Positions 51,039 to 60,894 of a stretch of 64,000 nucleotides of DNA are shown piece after piece; positions within the stretch are counted from its first letter, which is position 1; the number at the start of each line of letters is the position of its first letter. The stretch covers positions 501,001 to 565,000 of the forward strand of contig NZ_JALJWV010000001.1 in NCBI RefSeq assembly GCF_024169655.1, written 5' to 3'. The notes beneath the pieces are model-generated. The model did not search any database, was not told the origin of the DNA, and saw nothing but the letters and a program-made list of their open reading frames with translations. The translations under genes were made by a program, and so were the position numbers. The stretch comes from Pseudomonas marginalis. GTDB lineage: Bacteria; Pseudomonadota; Gammaproteobacteria; Pseudomonadales; Pseudomonadaceae.

Positions 51039-52304
51039 TTAGTTACTTTTCACGGCGTAATCAGGTTTTTTGTCGTTGCCGGGAATGTACGGGCTCCATG
51101 GCTGTGCGCGGATCGGTTCCTGGGTCTGCCACACCACCGAGAACTGCCCGTCGGCCTGGATTTCACCGATCATCACCGGCTTGTGCAGGTGGTGGTTGGT
51201 CTTGTCCATGGTCAGGGTGAAGCCCGACGGCGCGGCGAAGGTCTGGCCGGCGAGGGCTTCACGCACTTTGTCGACGTCGGTGGACTTGGCTTTCTCGGCC
51301 GCCTGCGCCCACATATGGATGCCCACGTAGGTGGCTTCCATTGGGTCGTTGGTCACGGCTTTGTCCGCGCCCGGCAGGTTGTGTTTCTTGGCGTAGGCTT
51401 TCCAGTCGGCGACGAATTTGGTGTTCACCGGGTTCTCCACCGACTGGAAGTAGTTCCAGGCGGCGAGGTTGCCCACCAGCGGCTTGGTGTCGATGCCGCG
51501 CAGTTCTTCTTCGCCCACCGAGAACGCCACCACCGGTACGTCGGTGGCCTTCAGGCCCTGGTTGGCCAGCTCTTTGTAGAACGGCACGTTGGAGTCGCCG
51601 TTGACGGTGGAGATCACCGCGGTCTTGCCGCCGGCGGAGAACTTCTTGATGTTGGCGACGATGGTCTGGTAATCGGCGTGGCCGAACGGGGTGTAGACCT
51701 CTTCGATGTCTTTATCCGCAACGCCCTTGGAATGCAGGAACGAGCGCAGGATCTTGTTGGTGGTGCGCGGGTACACGTAGTCGGTGCCCAGCAGGAAGAA
51801 GCGCTTGGCGCCGCCGCCTTCTTCGCTCATCAGGTATTCCACCGCCGGTATCGCCTGCTGGTTCGGCGCCGCACCGGTATAGAACACGTTTGGCGACATT
51901 TCTTCGCCTTCGTATTGCACCGGGTAGAACAGCAGGCCGTTGAGTTCTTCGAACACCGGCAACACCGATTTGCGCGACACCGAGGTCCAGCAGCCGAAGA
52001 CCACGGCGACCTTGTCCTGGGTCAGCAACTGCCGGCCTTTTTCGGCGAACAGCGGCCAGTTCGACGCCGGGTCGACCACCACCGGTTCCAGCATCTTGCC
52101 GTTCACACCGCCCTTGGCGTTGATCTCGTCGATGGTCATCAGCGCCATGTCTTTGAGCGAGGTTTCGGAGATCGCCATGGTGCCGGAGAGCGAATGCAGA
52201 ATGCCGACCTTGATGGTCTCGGCGGCCTGCACGGTCCAGGTCATGCCCATGGCGGCAATCGATGCGGTGAGTGTGAAAGCCTTGATCAAGCTACGACGCT
52301 TCAT
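51039..52304 (-). CDS. urtA: Urea ABC transporter substrate-binding protein UrtA
   Basis: The 421-residue precursor has a twin-arginine-like signal (MKRRSLIKAFTLTASIAAMG ... TVQA) and then ETIKVGILHSLSGTMAISETSLKDM. The matching fold holds the UrtA-type ligand residues and segments such as KGRQLLTQDKVAVVFGCWTSVSRKSVLPVFEELNG. It binds urea in the periplasm. It is first in the operon; its GGAG lies about 9 bases before ATG and a sigma-54 promoter about 50 bases upstream. Confidence 0.95.
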   Translation of the reverse strand: MKRRSLIKAFTLTASIAAMGMTWTVQAAETIKVGILHSLSGTMAISETSLKDMALMTIDEINAKGGVNGKMLEPVVVDPASNWPLFAEKGRQLLTQDKVAVVFGCWTSVSRKSVLPVFEELNGLLFYPVQYEGEEMSPNVFYTGAAPNQQAIPAVEYLMSEEGGGAKRFFLLGTDYVYPRTTNKILRSFLHSKGVADKDIEEVYTPFGHADYQTIVANIKKFSAGGKTAVISTVNGDSNVPFYKELANQGLKATDVPVVAFSVGEEELRGIDTKPLVGNLAAWNYFQSVENPVNTKFVADWKAYAKKHNLPGADKAVTNDPMEATYVGIHMWAQAAEKAKSTDVDKVREALAGQTFAAPSGFTLTMDKTNHHLHKPVMIGEIQADGQFSVVWQTQEPIRAQPWSPYIPGNDKKPDYAVKSN

Positions 52305-52355
52305 GGTGCGATCTCCGGGAACTCGATGTTGTTATGAGGGCATTGCTCAGGCTTT

Positions 52356-52371
52356 TGCAAAGGCTGTGCCG
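52356..52371 (-). promoter_or_regulatory. Sigma-54 promoter of the urt-ure operon
   Basis: Read on the minus strand: CGGCAC-AGCCT-TTGCA, one mismatch (first T to C) to TGGCAC-N5-TTGCW, with GG and GC at correct spacing. The transcription start would lie near 52345, giving a leader of about 40 bases. This points to NtrC-type nitrogen control. No convincing NtrC dyad was found. Confidence 0.72.
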
Positions 52372-52583
52372 AGGTGCCTGTTCGCGGGGCCGCGCACTTC
52401 GATGTCTCCCGTTGAGGCGCGGCGGCGCACCAGTTCGGGGCCGTTGCGGGGGCGTCGTGCATGCTCGCGCACCTGAAAGGGGCTGTTTTGGACGGTGATT
52501 AATTAGCTACCGCTTGAGCCGGGTTCGGTGTGACGAGAATGCCCCCTGACCACATCGATTCAGGTGTTCCACAGGGAGTGTTT

Positions 52584-55500
52584 ATGGCTATCAGATTAAC
52601 GCGCGAAGAACGTGCCGCCGGTTCACGCAGGGGCGCCACGAGCTTGCCGCTGCTGAGCCCGGAATTTTTGAAGGAAGAGGATGCCGCTTACTGGGCGCAC
52701 ACCCAGATCGGCGCGAAAAGAGACCGCGAATACGGCGGTGTGATTGTGCGCGGGGCGACGGGCCGGTTTCTGGCGACCGAGCCCGTACCTGGCGATGACA
52801 GAGAGTTCGATTTGCTCAAGGTCCTGGCGGTCGGCGCCGACGGTTATTACCAGCAGCCCAAGGGCTACACCTGTGTGGCCAGCTACCATTCACACCCGGC
52901 GATCCAGGCTGAAATCCTGCAGCGAAACCCTTCGTTCGACGAGCGCATGGCGAAGGCTTTCGTGAATTTTTTCTCGGCGAGCGACTTGTTTGCCGACATC
53001 AATGAGCAACAGTTTTTCCCGGCGGCGTATTTGTCCGGGCCGGACGGTTCGCTGATTCGCTATGCGCCCAGTGGCTCGCCACGGGAACGGAGTTTCGCGC
53101 TGTGGCTGCGCGCCGGCAAGCCCGCAGGTAACCCGGTGGGGGTGTATGGCCCGTTCAGCGAGCTGGTGAAGAAGGTCTCCACCCTGGGCGAATTGAGCCT
53201 GATCGTATCGGCTTCATTATGGGGCGGCTCCATCGGCACGGTACCGGCGGACTGGGTGGTGTTCGAGCCGTTCACGTCTGACGCCGTGACCCGCCAGCCA
53301 CTGTTCACCTCGATCCTTGGCAGCGCCGAAGAGGCGCTGATCGCGGCGCGTCGGTATGACACCACGGCGCTTGACGCCCGCACATTCGGCTGTGTGCTCA
53401 AGCATCTGACCGATGAACTTTATGTGGCGACGTTTCCAGTCGTGGAGCACTCGCCCTCGTTCTCGGCGGCAGGGCTGTTCCCCGAGCGGACCCCAGGCAA
53501 ACTGAGGCTGCCGTCCAACTTCCGATTGGAGGCGATCTACTACCGCTCCACCGTCGTGACCGCCGATATTCCCGAGCGCGAATCCTGGCTGTACAGCACG
53601 TTCCCGACGCCGGCGGAGGTGGTGGCTGCCATCGTTCAATCGGCGGCGACCCTGGAGTTGCAGCAGGAAAGCCGCGGCTTGCGTCTTTACGCACAGACCT
53701 CGGATGGCGCCCTGCTTGAACTCAAGGTGCCTGCGGCCAGTGATGCCGGCGCGCTGGTCAGCACCGGCGGCGACGGTGTGCTCGACGACAATGGCGCCCA
53801 GGCCGCATTGAAGGCCGGCAGCCTCAGCCCGCGCGACTATGTGCGGCGAGTGATCGGCGCGACGTCGGTGTCGGTGGTCGAGGCCGGCTTGTTCTGGCGG
53901 GTCGTCGGTCCGCTGGACAATCATTCGGCGGTGTTGAACGGTTTCTATCAGGCGGTATTGAGCCCGCCCTTTATTAACGCCCATGACGCCGCGGTGTATG
54001 CCCACGAGCAGATCGGCCCAAGGCGCGAGCGAGCCTACGGCGGCTATGTGCTCAAGGACAGGGAAGGCCGCTTCTTTATCACCCAGCCCCTGGCCAGCGA
54101 CGCCAACCCGTTCGCGCGTAAGCTGTTTTTTCCGGTGGATATACCCGGCCCGTTGATCCCGCCCGAGTTTTATACGCTTTATGGCCGTTACGGTTCCCGC
54201 CCGGCGCTGTCGATGGTCGACCCCGGCTGGGTCAAACAACGCAATTGGACGCGCGAAGACGCCCTCATCAACCTGCAGATTTTTAGCCCTGCTGAAATCC
54301 ACGACGTGATCCCGGCCAGGCACCCGGTGTACTTGTCGGCCGCCGAGGACTGTTTGCTGGCGTACACCCCGAGCGGCTCGGAGCAGGAGGCATTGGTGTC
54401 AACCGGCGCCGCGCCACAAGCGGCTGGCAGCGTGTTGCAAAAACGCCTGGACAGAGGGCTTCTCAAGCCCGCGATGTGGGTCACCCGGTTGGCTGAGGCG
54501 GGTGATTTGCGGGTGATCCAAGGCAACGCATTGTGGGGCCAGCGTTCGCCGATCTATAAAGACTGGACGCCCTCTTTCGAGTACGCACCCAGAGCCGGCG
54601 CTCCCGACTATGCGACCTATGGCGCGCTGTTCAGCACGGCAGACGAAGCCGCCCGCGATCTGCATGCGCGGGTGCATGGGCGCAACCTGCCGGAGCAGGC
54701 GTACTTTGCGTTTATCCTCAAGCACCAGGACAAGGAGCTGTACGTGGCCACCGAGGTGGTGGGCGTTAGTGAACGGGTCAAGCTGTTTAGTCTCAACAGC
54801 GTGTTTGCTCCGACAGACGACAATGACTATCGGTTTCCCGCTGGGTTTTCGCTCTGCGGGCTGTTTCGTTCGCAGCAATGGCAGCCGACCGGGTTGTCGC
54901 CGTCCAGCGCCTGGCTGACCCGCTATTTTGTGATGCCGATGGTGTTGTACGACGTGCTTTACGAGAGCAAGCGCAGAGGGGCGAAATACAACAGCAATAG
55001 AAACCTGCCGGTGTATTTTTCGACGCAAGAGGGGGCCTTGTTGCGATTCGTACCGCTGCCCTTCAATGTGGGAAGCGGCGGGCCGGTGGAAAGCGCCTTT
55101 GAAGCGGCGGTCACCGAGTTGGCCTCTGGTCAAAAGACGGCGCAGACCTTTGTCCGGGAGTGGGCCAACGGCGGGGATCTGCACGTGGTGCGTACCAGTC
55201 AATGCTGGGACCAGCCAGGGCGGGTGCCGCGCACCTGGTCCGGCTACGAACACCTGACCCGCCGTCGCGTCGGGCCTGCGTTTGCCAACCCGGACGATGC
55301 GGCGCGGTATGCCGCGGCCATTGTCGGTGAGGGCCGTCATCGCACCTACGGCGGGGTCCTGCTCAGGCTGCTCAATAACTTGTTCGTCGCGACGGACCCG
55401 CTGGTGGTGCCGCCCCAGGGGTTTGAGCTGAACTGGATTTATCCTGATTCGGCGATCGCACAAGGGCTGTATCCGTCGGGAAGTACCATCGTCGCGCGTT

Positions 55501-57224
55501 ACCGCTCGGTGCTCGGGAAGGAGACGCAGATGCTGATGTCGGCCACCGAAAAGGCGGTCTACCAGAGCATGGTGCCCACGGGCGTGCTGTCGGATCTGTT
55601 GCACCGTCAAGTCCACATCAAGCGCGAATACGTGTTCGGCCCCGAGGGCGTCATCCTGAGTTACCAACTGAAGGGGTCGGCTGAGGAGGAGGCGCTCAAG
55701 CTGAAACTGGCGCCATTGAATTTGGTCAAGGGGGATGTCGCGGACAATGAAATTGAACGGCAACTGCACAGCGGCGCGCTGCTGCCTGTCGATTTCGTCA
55801 CGCAGGTGGCGAAGGCCGGTGATCTGCGGGTGGTCGACGGTAATCGTCTGTGGGGCTACCCGCGACAGTTGAGCGGGCCGTTCGTGCCGAACGTGGACCA
55901 GGCCACGGCGCTGAAGATCAAGCAGATGTTTGCCGATGCGCCGTGCGGCCCGAGCTTTACCCAGGCCTACGACGCAGTGCGTTACGCACAGCGCTTGTCG
56001 TCGCCGCAGCAGCAGTTGCAGTTCGGTTATGTTCTCAAGGACGTGCGCAAAAATGTCTACATGACGACCTTGCCGTTGGTCCGCGCCGAATACTGGCGCT
56101 TCGAGCAGGTCTTCGTCGAGGGTCTGTTGCCCCAGGGGTATTCGCTCGATGGCTTGTATTTGTGCGCCTCTAGCGTGGCGATCGCGCCGTCGAGCGATGA
56201 GATGGCGCTTAGCTTTTTCTCGCCCCAGGACCTGGTCAACGGCGTCAGTTTTGTCTGCAACCTGGCCGGCAATGGCGCCTTGCCGCTCTATCTGCTGTGC
56301 GCCGACGGCGCGTTGCTACGGTATTCATTCACAAAGAACGGGCGGCAAGCACTGGATGCGCTGAGCACTGAGGCCCGAACGCTCGGCCCGCAATTGCTCG
56401 AGGGCACCGCCAGCGTCGCCGACTACGTGCGTGGGCTCGCGACCAAGGGCCAATTGTATGTGCGGGTCCCGAGCACGGTGTGGGGCAAGGAACAAGCGGT
56501 GACCGCGCAGTGGCAACCCAAGGCCGCGCCCTGGCCTGTGCAGGACAACCCGCATTTTCTGTCCTTTTGCGGACCGCTGTTCAGCCATGCCGATGACGCC
56601 GCGCGTTGGGCCGTGAAACAGTTGGGCGGCTTCAAGGGCTTCGAATACCTCGGCGCCGTGCTGGCGTCGCCCAGGGGGCTGGGGTTCGTCGCGCTTGAGC
56701 CGGTGGAGGATCGCCGTGGGTGGCTGGAAGACACGATTTCACGGCTGTTCTGGTTCGGTCATCTGGGCTTCGATATCACGCCCGAGCATCCGCTGTTCTT
56801 CTACACCATCCAGGCGGTCCAGGCGTTTTACAAAGTCATCCCGTTGCGCCCGGATCTGTCGTCGCTGGATCAGCGCTTGCTGGACAACTTCGCCGACCAG
56901 AATGATCTGCGCCTGTACCTGGGCATCATCCGCAGTAACCGTCCGGTCGCCGAGAGTGTTTACCTGGCGTGCCGCGGCGGTGCGCTCCTGAAGTATGTGC
57001 CGGGTTTCACGGCCGACGAGGCGCGACTGCTGAGTGTCGACGCGTCGCCGTTGCCCAGTGTGCTGGTCAGCGGCTTGCGCGAGGCCGGTACGCTGAGTGT
57101 GCTGGATACCGACGCCTTCTGGACGCGTCCGGGGCCGCTGGGGGCGGAATGGCAGGTCAAGGACGTACTCGCCGAGCCGGACCCGCAGGACGTGCTGTAC
57201 GGTCGCGACAAGGACGAACTCTGA
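52584..57224 (+). CDS. Giant seven-repeat DUF4329/JAMM-like protein
   Basis: The 1546-residue protein is made of seven related units of about 217 residues starting near 26, 239, 461, 680, 897, 1122 and 1330. Each opens with [GP]xxFxxxDDAARYA-type text and ends with a DYVxxVxxAGDLRVVxGNxLWG-type segment. Units begin and end without linkers and fill the chain to the last residue. Unit 1 alone keeps SYHSHP (H102, H104) and SASD (S131, D134), which resembles the JAMM metalloprotease pattern HxH...SxxD; later units have lost it. No signal peptide or membrane segment. The start is ATG 52584 because GGGAG precedes it. Domain call (DUF4329) is by resemblance. Function unknown; it follows urtA divergently. 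Confidence 0.75.
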   Translation: MAIRLTREERAAGSRRGATSLPLLSPEFLKEEDAAYWAHTQIGAKRDREYGGVIVRGATGRFLATEPVPGDDREFDLLKVLAVGADGYYQQPKGYTCVASYHSHPAIQAEILQRNPSFDERMAKAFVNFFSASDLFADINEQQFFPAAYLSGPDGSLIRYAPSGSPRERSFALWLRAGKPAGNPVGVYGPFSELVKKVSTLGELSLIVSASLWGGSIGTVPADWVVFEPFTSDAVTRQPLFTSILGSAEEALIAARRYDTTALDARTFGCVLKHLTDELYVATFPVVEHSPSFSAAGLFPERTPGKLRLPSNFRLEAIYYRSTVVTADIPERESWLYSTFPTPAEVVAAIVQSAATLELQQESRGLRLYAQTSDGALLELKVPAASDAGALVSTGGDGVLDDNGAQAALKAGSLSPRDYVRRVIGATSVSVVEAGLFWRVVGPLDNHSAVLNGFYQAVLSPPFINAHDAAVYAHEQIGPRRERAYGGYVLKDREGRFFITQPLASDANPFARKLFFPVDIPGPLIPPEFYTLYGRYGSRPALSMVDPGWVKQRNWTREDALINLQIFSPAEIHDVIPARHPVYLSAAEDCLLAYTPSGSEQEALVSTGAAPQAAGSVLQKRLDRGLLKPAMWVTRLAEAGDLRVIQGNALWGQRSPIYKDWTPSFEYAPRAGAPDYATYGALFSTADEAARDLHARVHGRNLPEQAYFAFILKHQDKELYVATEVVGVSERVKLFSLNSVFAPTDDNDYRFPAGFSLCGLFRSQQWQPTGLSPSSAWLTRYFVMPMVLYDVLYESKRRGAKYNSNRNLPVYFSTQEGALLRFVPLPFNVGSGGPVESAFEAAVTELASGQKTAQTFVREWANGGDLHVVRTSQCWDQPGRVPRTWSGYEHLTRRRVGPAFANPDDAARYAAAIVGEGRHRTYGGVLLRLLNNLFVATDPLVVPPQGFELNWIYPDSAIAQGLYPSGSTIVARYRSVLGKETQMLMSATEKAVYQSMVPTGVLSDLLHRQVHIKREYVFGPEGVILSYQLKGSAEEEALKLKLAPLNLVKGDVADNEIERQLHSGALLPVDFVTQVAKAGDLRVVDGNRLWGYPRQLSGPFVPNVDQATALKIKQMFADAPCGPSFTQAYDAVRYAQRLSSPQQQLQFGYVLKDVRKNVYMTTLPLVRAEYWRFEQVFVEGLLPQGYSLDGLYLCASSVAIAPSSDEMALSFFSPQDLVNGVSFVCNLAGNGALPLYLLCADGALLRYSFTKNGRQALDALSTEARTLGPQLLEGTASVADYVRGLATKGQLYVRVPSTVWGKEQAVTAQWQPKAAPWPVQDNPHFLSFCGPLFSHADDAARWAVKQLGGFKGFEYLGAVLASPRGLGFVALEPVEDRRGWLEDTISRLFWFGHLGFDITPEHPLFFYTIQAVQAFYKVIPLRPDLSSLDQRLLDNFADQNDLRLYLGIIRSNRPVAESVYLACRGGALLKYVPGFTADEARLLSVDASPLPSVLVSGLREAGTLSVLDTDAFWTRPGPLGAEWQVKDVLAEPDPQDVLYGRDKDEL

Positions 57225-57249
57225 GCGGTGTTCAGCGCTGCTGAAGCCG

Positions 57250-57279
57250 GCCGCCGTGGATCGACCGATCCACGGCGGC
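57250..57279. terminator. Bidirectional hairpin between giant repeat gene and PepSY gene
   Basis: GCCGCCGTGGATCG-AC-CGATCCACGGCGGC: perfect 14-bp arms, no T-run. It lies between convergent stops. Confidence 0.75.
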
Positions 57280-57286
57280 GTCGGCG

Positions 57287-58657
57287 TCAAACGCGCGAAG
57301 GTTGCGCAAACAGCCGCGACAGCAGCAGGCGATCCAACGCCCACACGACGATCAGCGACGCGCCCACCAACGGAAAGATGATCGCCAACCCGAGCATGAT
57401 CACCATCGCGGTTTTCCACTTCGGCAGGTCATGACGCAACGGCGGCACACCCAGGCCGCCGGCCGGTCGCCGCTTCCACCAGATCACCACGCCGCTGACG
57501 GCGCTGAGCAGGATCATCAGGCAGATCAGCAGCACAATCAGTTGATTGACCCAGCCGAACATCTTGCCCTCGTGCAACATCACGCCGGTCTCGGTCGCCC
57601 GCGCCACGCCGTTGTAGTGTTCCCAGCGCACATCGGCGAGGACCTTGCCGGTGTACTGGTCCACGTGCAGGGTCGCGTCATTGCGCGGGTCGTTGGCGAA
57701 TACGGCGACAGTGAATACGCCCTCGGCAGTGGTGGGTGGGGTGATGCTGTAGCCGGGTTCGACCTTGCGTGCGGTGGCGAGGTCGACCACCTGTTGCAGG
57801 CTGATGGTGGGCGCGGCAGGGGCGGCCTGCATCGCGCCGTGGTTCATGTGTTCGGCATGGTCGCCGGACACCGGCATCGGTGTGTTTTCCATGGCCCAGG
57901 GCACGGTCTGTTGCGTCGCGGTGTTGAGCACGCGGGCCTGTTGATCGGAGGTCGGCACGGCGTTCCACATCGCCGCCGGGAAGCGGTTCCACAGCTCGGC
58001 GTATTGCTTGCCCCAGAAGCCGGTCCAGGCCATGCCGCTGAGCAGCATCACCAGCAATAATGCGGCACCCCAGAAGCCGGTGACCACGTGCAGGTCGCGC
58101 CAGAACACTCGGCCACGCGTAGTGAAGCGTGGCCACAGCACGCCGGACGATGACTTGCCGCGCGGCCACCACAAGTACACGCCTGAGATCACCAGCATCA
58201 CGCCCCAGCCGGCGGCGAGCTCGATCAGGCGATCACCCACGGTGCCGATCATCAACTCGCCGTGCAGGGCGCGGGCGATGGCTTGCAGGTTGTTTTTCGC
58301 GTCCTGCGTGCCGAGTACGGTGCCGCGATACGGGTCGACGAACACCGTCATTTCGCGGCCGCCGTCGTGCATGACGAACTGGGCGCTGCTGGTGGCGTCG
58401 GCCGGTGGCAGGTATTTGCTGAGCGTGCCCCGCGGGTAGGCGGCCTTGGCGCGTTGCAGTTGCTCGTCGGCGCTCAGCGCGTGTTCGGCGGCGGGGACGG
58501 TGAGCAGGTCGCCGTACATCAGCGGGTCGAGTTGGGGCTTGAACAGGTAGATGATGCCGGTCAACGCCAGCAGCACCATGAAGGGGGCGACAAACAGCCC
58601 GGCGTAGAAGTGCCAACGCCAGGCCAGGTTGTAGAAGGAGATTTTTTGTGTGCTCAT
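57287..58657 (-). CDS. PepSY-domain membrane protein of the copper cluster
   Basis: This 456-residue PepSY_TM protein starts with FYNLAWRWHFYAGLFVAPFMVLLALTGIIYLF and has four or five membrane spans with PepSY segments (YRGTVLGTQDAKNNL and TGKVLADVRWEHYNGVARATETGVMLHEGKMFG). A His/Met-rich part, ENTMPVSGDHAEHMNHGAMQ-like near 265-280, may bind copper. Such proteins often accompany TonB receptors and may act as reductases. It follows oprC on the same strand. Confidence 0.85.
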   Translation of the reverse strand: MSTQKISFYNLAWRWHFYAGLFVAPFMVLLALTGIIYLFKPQLDPLMYGDLLTVPAAEHALSADEQLQRAKAAYPRGTLSKYLPPADATSSAQFVMHDGGREMTVFVDPYRGTVLGTQDAKNNLQAIARALHGELMIGTVGDRLIELAAGWGVMLVISGVYLWWPRGKSSSGVLWPRFTTRGRVFWRDLHVVTGFWGAALLLVMLLSGMAWTGFWGKQYAELWNRFPAAMWNAVPTSDQQARVLNTATQQTVPWAMENTPMPVSGDHAEHMNHGAMQAAPAAPTISLQQVVDLATARKVEPGYSITPPTTAEGVFTVAVFANDPRNDATLHVDQYTGKVLADVRWEHYNGVARATETGVMLHEGKMFGWVNQLIVLLICLMILLSAVSGVVIWWKRRPAGGLGVPPLRHDLPKWKTAMVIMLGLAIIFPLVGASLIVVWALDRLLLSRLFAQPSRV

Positions 58658-58702
58658 CGGGGGCTCCGCAAGGTTTTGTTTTTTGGGGGCAGTTACACCG
58701 CT

Positions 58703-58722
58703 ATCGGGGGCTTGCCCCCGAT
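58703..58722. repeat. Isolated perfect REP palindrome
   Basis: ATCGGGGGCTTGCCCCCGAT, an 8-bp arm palindrome made by two REP halves joined tip to tip, 3 bases from the oprC stop. It may work as a terminator or messenger-protecting hairpin. Confidence 0.7.
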
Positions 58723-58725
58723 GCT

Positions 58726-60801
58726 TTAGAAGCTCATGTCGACCTTGGTCCAGAGCGTGCGGCCCGGCTCATTGATGGCTTGCGGATCGTTGGCCGGGTA
58801 GCCGAACCCGGCGTTGCCGGCCAGGTTCAAATGCTCGGCGTAGGCTTTGCCGAACAGGTTGTCGACGCCGGTGCTGACCTTGAAGTTTTTATTGATGCGG
58901 TACGCCGCGTTCAGCGAGAACACGCCAAAGCCGCTGCTCTTGTCGTAGTCCTTGCCGACCACGTTGCCTTTGTTCTGGTCGATGCGGTTTTGCGCGGCGA
59001 CCACTCGCCACAAGGCGCCGGCGCTCCAGTCGTCCTCGCTGTAGGTCAGGCCCAGGCGCGCATCCAGCGGCGGCATTTGCGGCAGGGGCTTGCCGTCGCT
59101 GCTGTTCTTGCCCCAGGCATAGGCGAGGGTGGCGTCGGCCTTCCAGTTTTGGGTCAGCTTGTACGCTGCGCCCAACTCACCGCCCATGATCCGTGCGTCG
59201 ACGTTACGCGCCTGGGAAGTGGTGCCCATCATTCCGGCTTTGTAATCGAAGAGGATGAAATCGCGCACTTGGCCGATATAACCCGAGGCCCAGGCTTCGA
59301 GGTCAGCGGTCTTGTATTGCGCGCCGAAGTCGAGCTGAGTGGTTTTCTCCGGCTTCACGCCATCGAACGCGTTGACCGAACCGGCCGCGCCGGTGTTGGG
59401 GGAAAACAGTTCCCAGTAATCCGGAAAGCGTTCGGCATGGCCCAGCCCGGCGTAGAGCGTGGTCGGGGTGTCTGCCAGGTCGTGCTCATAACGCATGAAG
59501 CCTGAGGGCAGGGTGTCGGCGCGGGTGTCATCGGCGGTCGGGTTGGCGCGTGCCGACATGCCTGAGCCGATGGTTTGGCGGAAGTCCCTGGCCGAGGCGC
59601 GGTCCAGGCGCGCGCCGGTGATCAGGCGGTCGCGGTCGGCGGCGTACCAGGTCAGTTCGCCGAAGACGCCGTAGTTATGGAAATTGGCGTCCTTGTTGCG
59701 CGGTAAATCCTTGTAGGTGTCGACGCCCATGCTGCTGCGCTGGCGGTGTTCGTTGGTCTGCGCATCCAGGCCGCCGATCAGTTGCAGGTCGGCCCAGCGC
59801 CAGGTCGCCTTGATTCGCGCGCCGAGGGTGCGGCGGTCGACGTTGGAGGCCATGGGGCCGGCCATCATCCCGGTGCCCGACGGGACGCGCAGGCTGTAGT
59901 TGTCCATGACGTGGTCGGCGTAGTTGTAGTAGACCTGGGCCTCGACCTTGTCCAGCACTTCACCGATATTGGACTTCTCGAAGCGCAGCCCCAGGCTTTC
60001 GCGCAGGAACTGCGAGCCGTCCATGCTGCGCCCGGCGTAGCGCGCCTCGCCATCGCCGCGGCCGGCGGTGAGTTCGAGCAGGGTGTCGGCGTCGGGGGTG
60101 AAGCCGACCGCGACGTCGCCGTTCCACTTGTCGTAGCGCGAGGCGACTGTGTCGTTATTGCCGTCCTTGTAGTCGTCGGAGTGCGCCTGGTTGCCGATCA
60201 CCCGCACGTAGCCCAGGGGCCCGCCGGCAGCGGCATCGACGACTTTGTCGAAGCGCCCGTTGGAGCCGGCCAGCACGCTGGCGTTGAGCCGCGTGCCCAG
60301 TTCGCCAAAATGCTCGGGCTCGCGCTCGAACAGGACGGTGCCCGCCGATGCGCCCGGGCCCCAGAGCACGGTTTGCGGGCCTTTGATCACGGTCAGTGTG
60401 TCGTAGGTTTCCGGGGAAATGTACGACGTAGGCGCGTCCATCCGGCCAGGGCAGGCGCCGAGCATCATGCTGCCGTTGGTGAGGATGTTCAGGCGTGAGC
60501 CGAACATGCCGCGCAATACCGGGTCGCCATTGGTGCCGCCGTTGCGCACCAGGGCGAAGCCGGGGATGGTCTTGAGATAGTCGCCGCCATCGCTGGCGGG
60601 CACTGGCTGGCGTGGGTCTTTCGGGTTGGTGACCACGGTCAGTGGCGAGCTGGGCGCGATGGCCGTGATCACGGTGGGGCTCAGTTCGTGCTCGGCGTGC
60701 TCATCGGTAGCGGCATGGGCCTGTGGCATCAAGAGCGCGCCGCACAGAACGGCGAACACGGGAGTGCTTCCCAAGCGGGTGTCAGCAGAAAACCTGGACA
60801 T
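58726..60801 (-). CDS. oprC: TonB-dependent copper receptor OprC
   Basis: The 691-residue outer-membrane receptor has a signal peptide (GSTPVFAVLCGALLMPQAHA), a plug domain (PVLRGMFGSRLNILTNG ... TVIKGPQTVLWGPGASAGTVLFE) and a beta-barrel ending in VDMSF, with C-terminal Phe. The CxxxM copper-binding motif is present as C117-PGR-M121 (ACPGRMDAP). OprC imports copper using TonB energy. ATG 60801 is preferred; ATG 60813, four codons earlier, cannot be excluded. It heads, with the upstream small genes, the copper cluster. Confidence 0.93.
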   Translation of the reverse strand: MSRFSADTRLGSTPVFAVLCGALLMPQAHAATDEHAEHELSPTVITAIAPSSPLTVVTNPKDPRQPVPASDGGDYLKTIPGFALVRNGGTNGDPVLRGMFGSRLNILTNGSMMLGACPGRMDAPTSYISPETYDTLTVIKGPQTVLWGPGASAGTVLFEREPEHFGELGTRLNASVLAGSNGRFDKVVDAAAGGPLGYVRVIGNQAHSDDYKDGNNDTVASRYDKWNGDVAVGFTPDADTLLELTAGRGDGEARYAGRSMDGSQFLRESLGLRFEKSNIGEVLDKVEAQVYYNYADHVMDNYSLRVPSGTGMMAGPMASNVDRRTLGARIKATWRWADLQLIGGLDAQTNEHRQRSSMGVDTYKDLPRNKDANFHNYGVFGELTWYAADRDRLITGARLDRASARDFRQTIGSGMSARANPTADDTRADTLPSGFMRYEHDLADTPTTLYAGLGHAERFPDYWELFSPNTGAAGSVNAFDGVKPEKTTQLDFGAQYKTADLEAWASGYIGQVRDFILFDYKAGMMGTTSQARNVDARIMGGELGAAYKLTQNWKADATLAYAWGKNSSDGKPLPQMPPLDARLGLTYSEDDWSAGALWRVVAAQNRIDQNKGNVVGKDYDKSSGFGVFSLNAAYRINKNFKVSTGVDNLFGKAYAEHLNLAGNAGFGYPANDPQAINEPGRTLWTKVDMSF

Positions 60802-60894
60802 GAAAAATTCCATCTATCAATCGTAAACAACACGGCCAGCAGCCTGTGGCTGTCTGTCTAACGTCGGCCGGGGTGAAGTAACGGTGTCAAGTGC

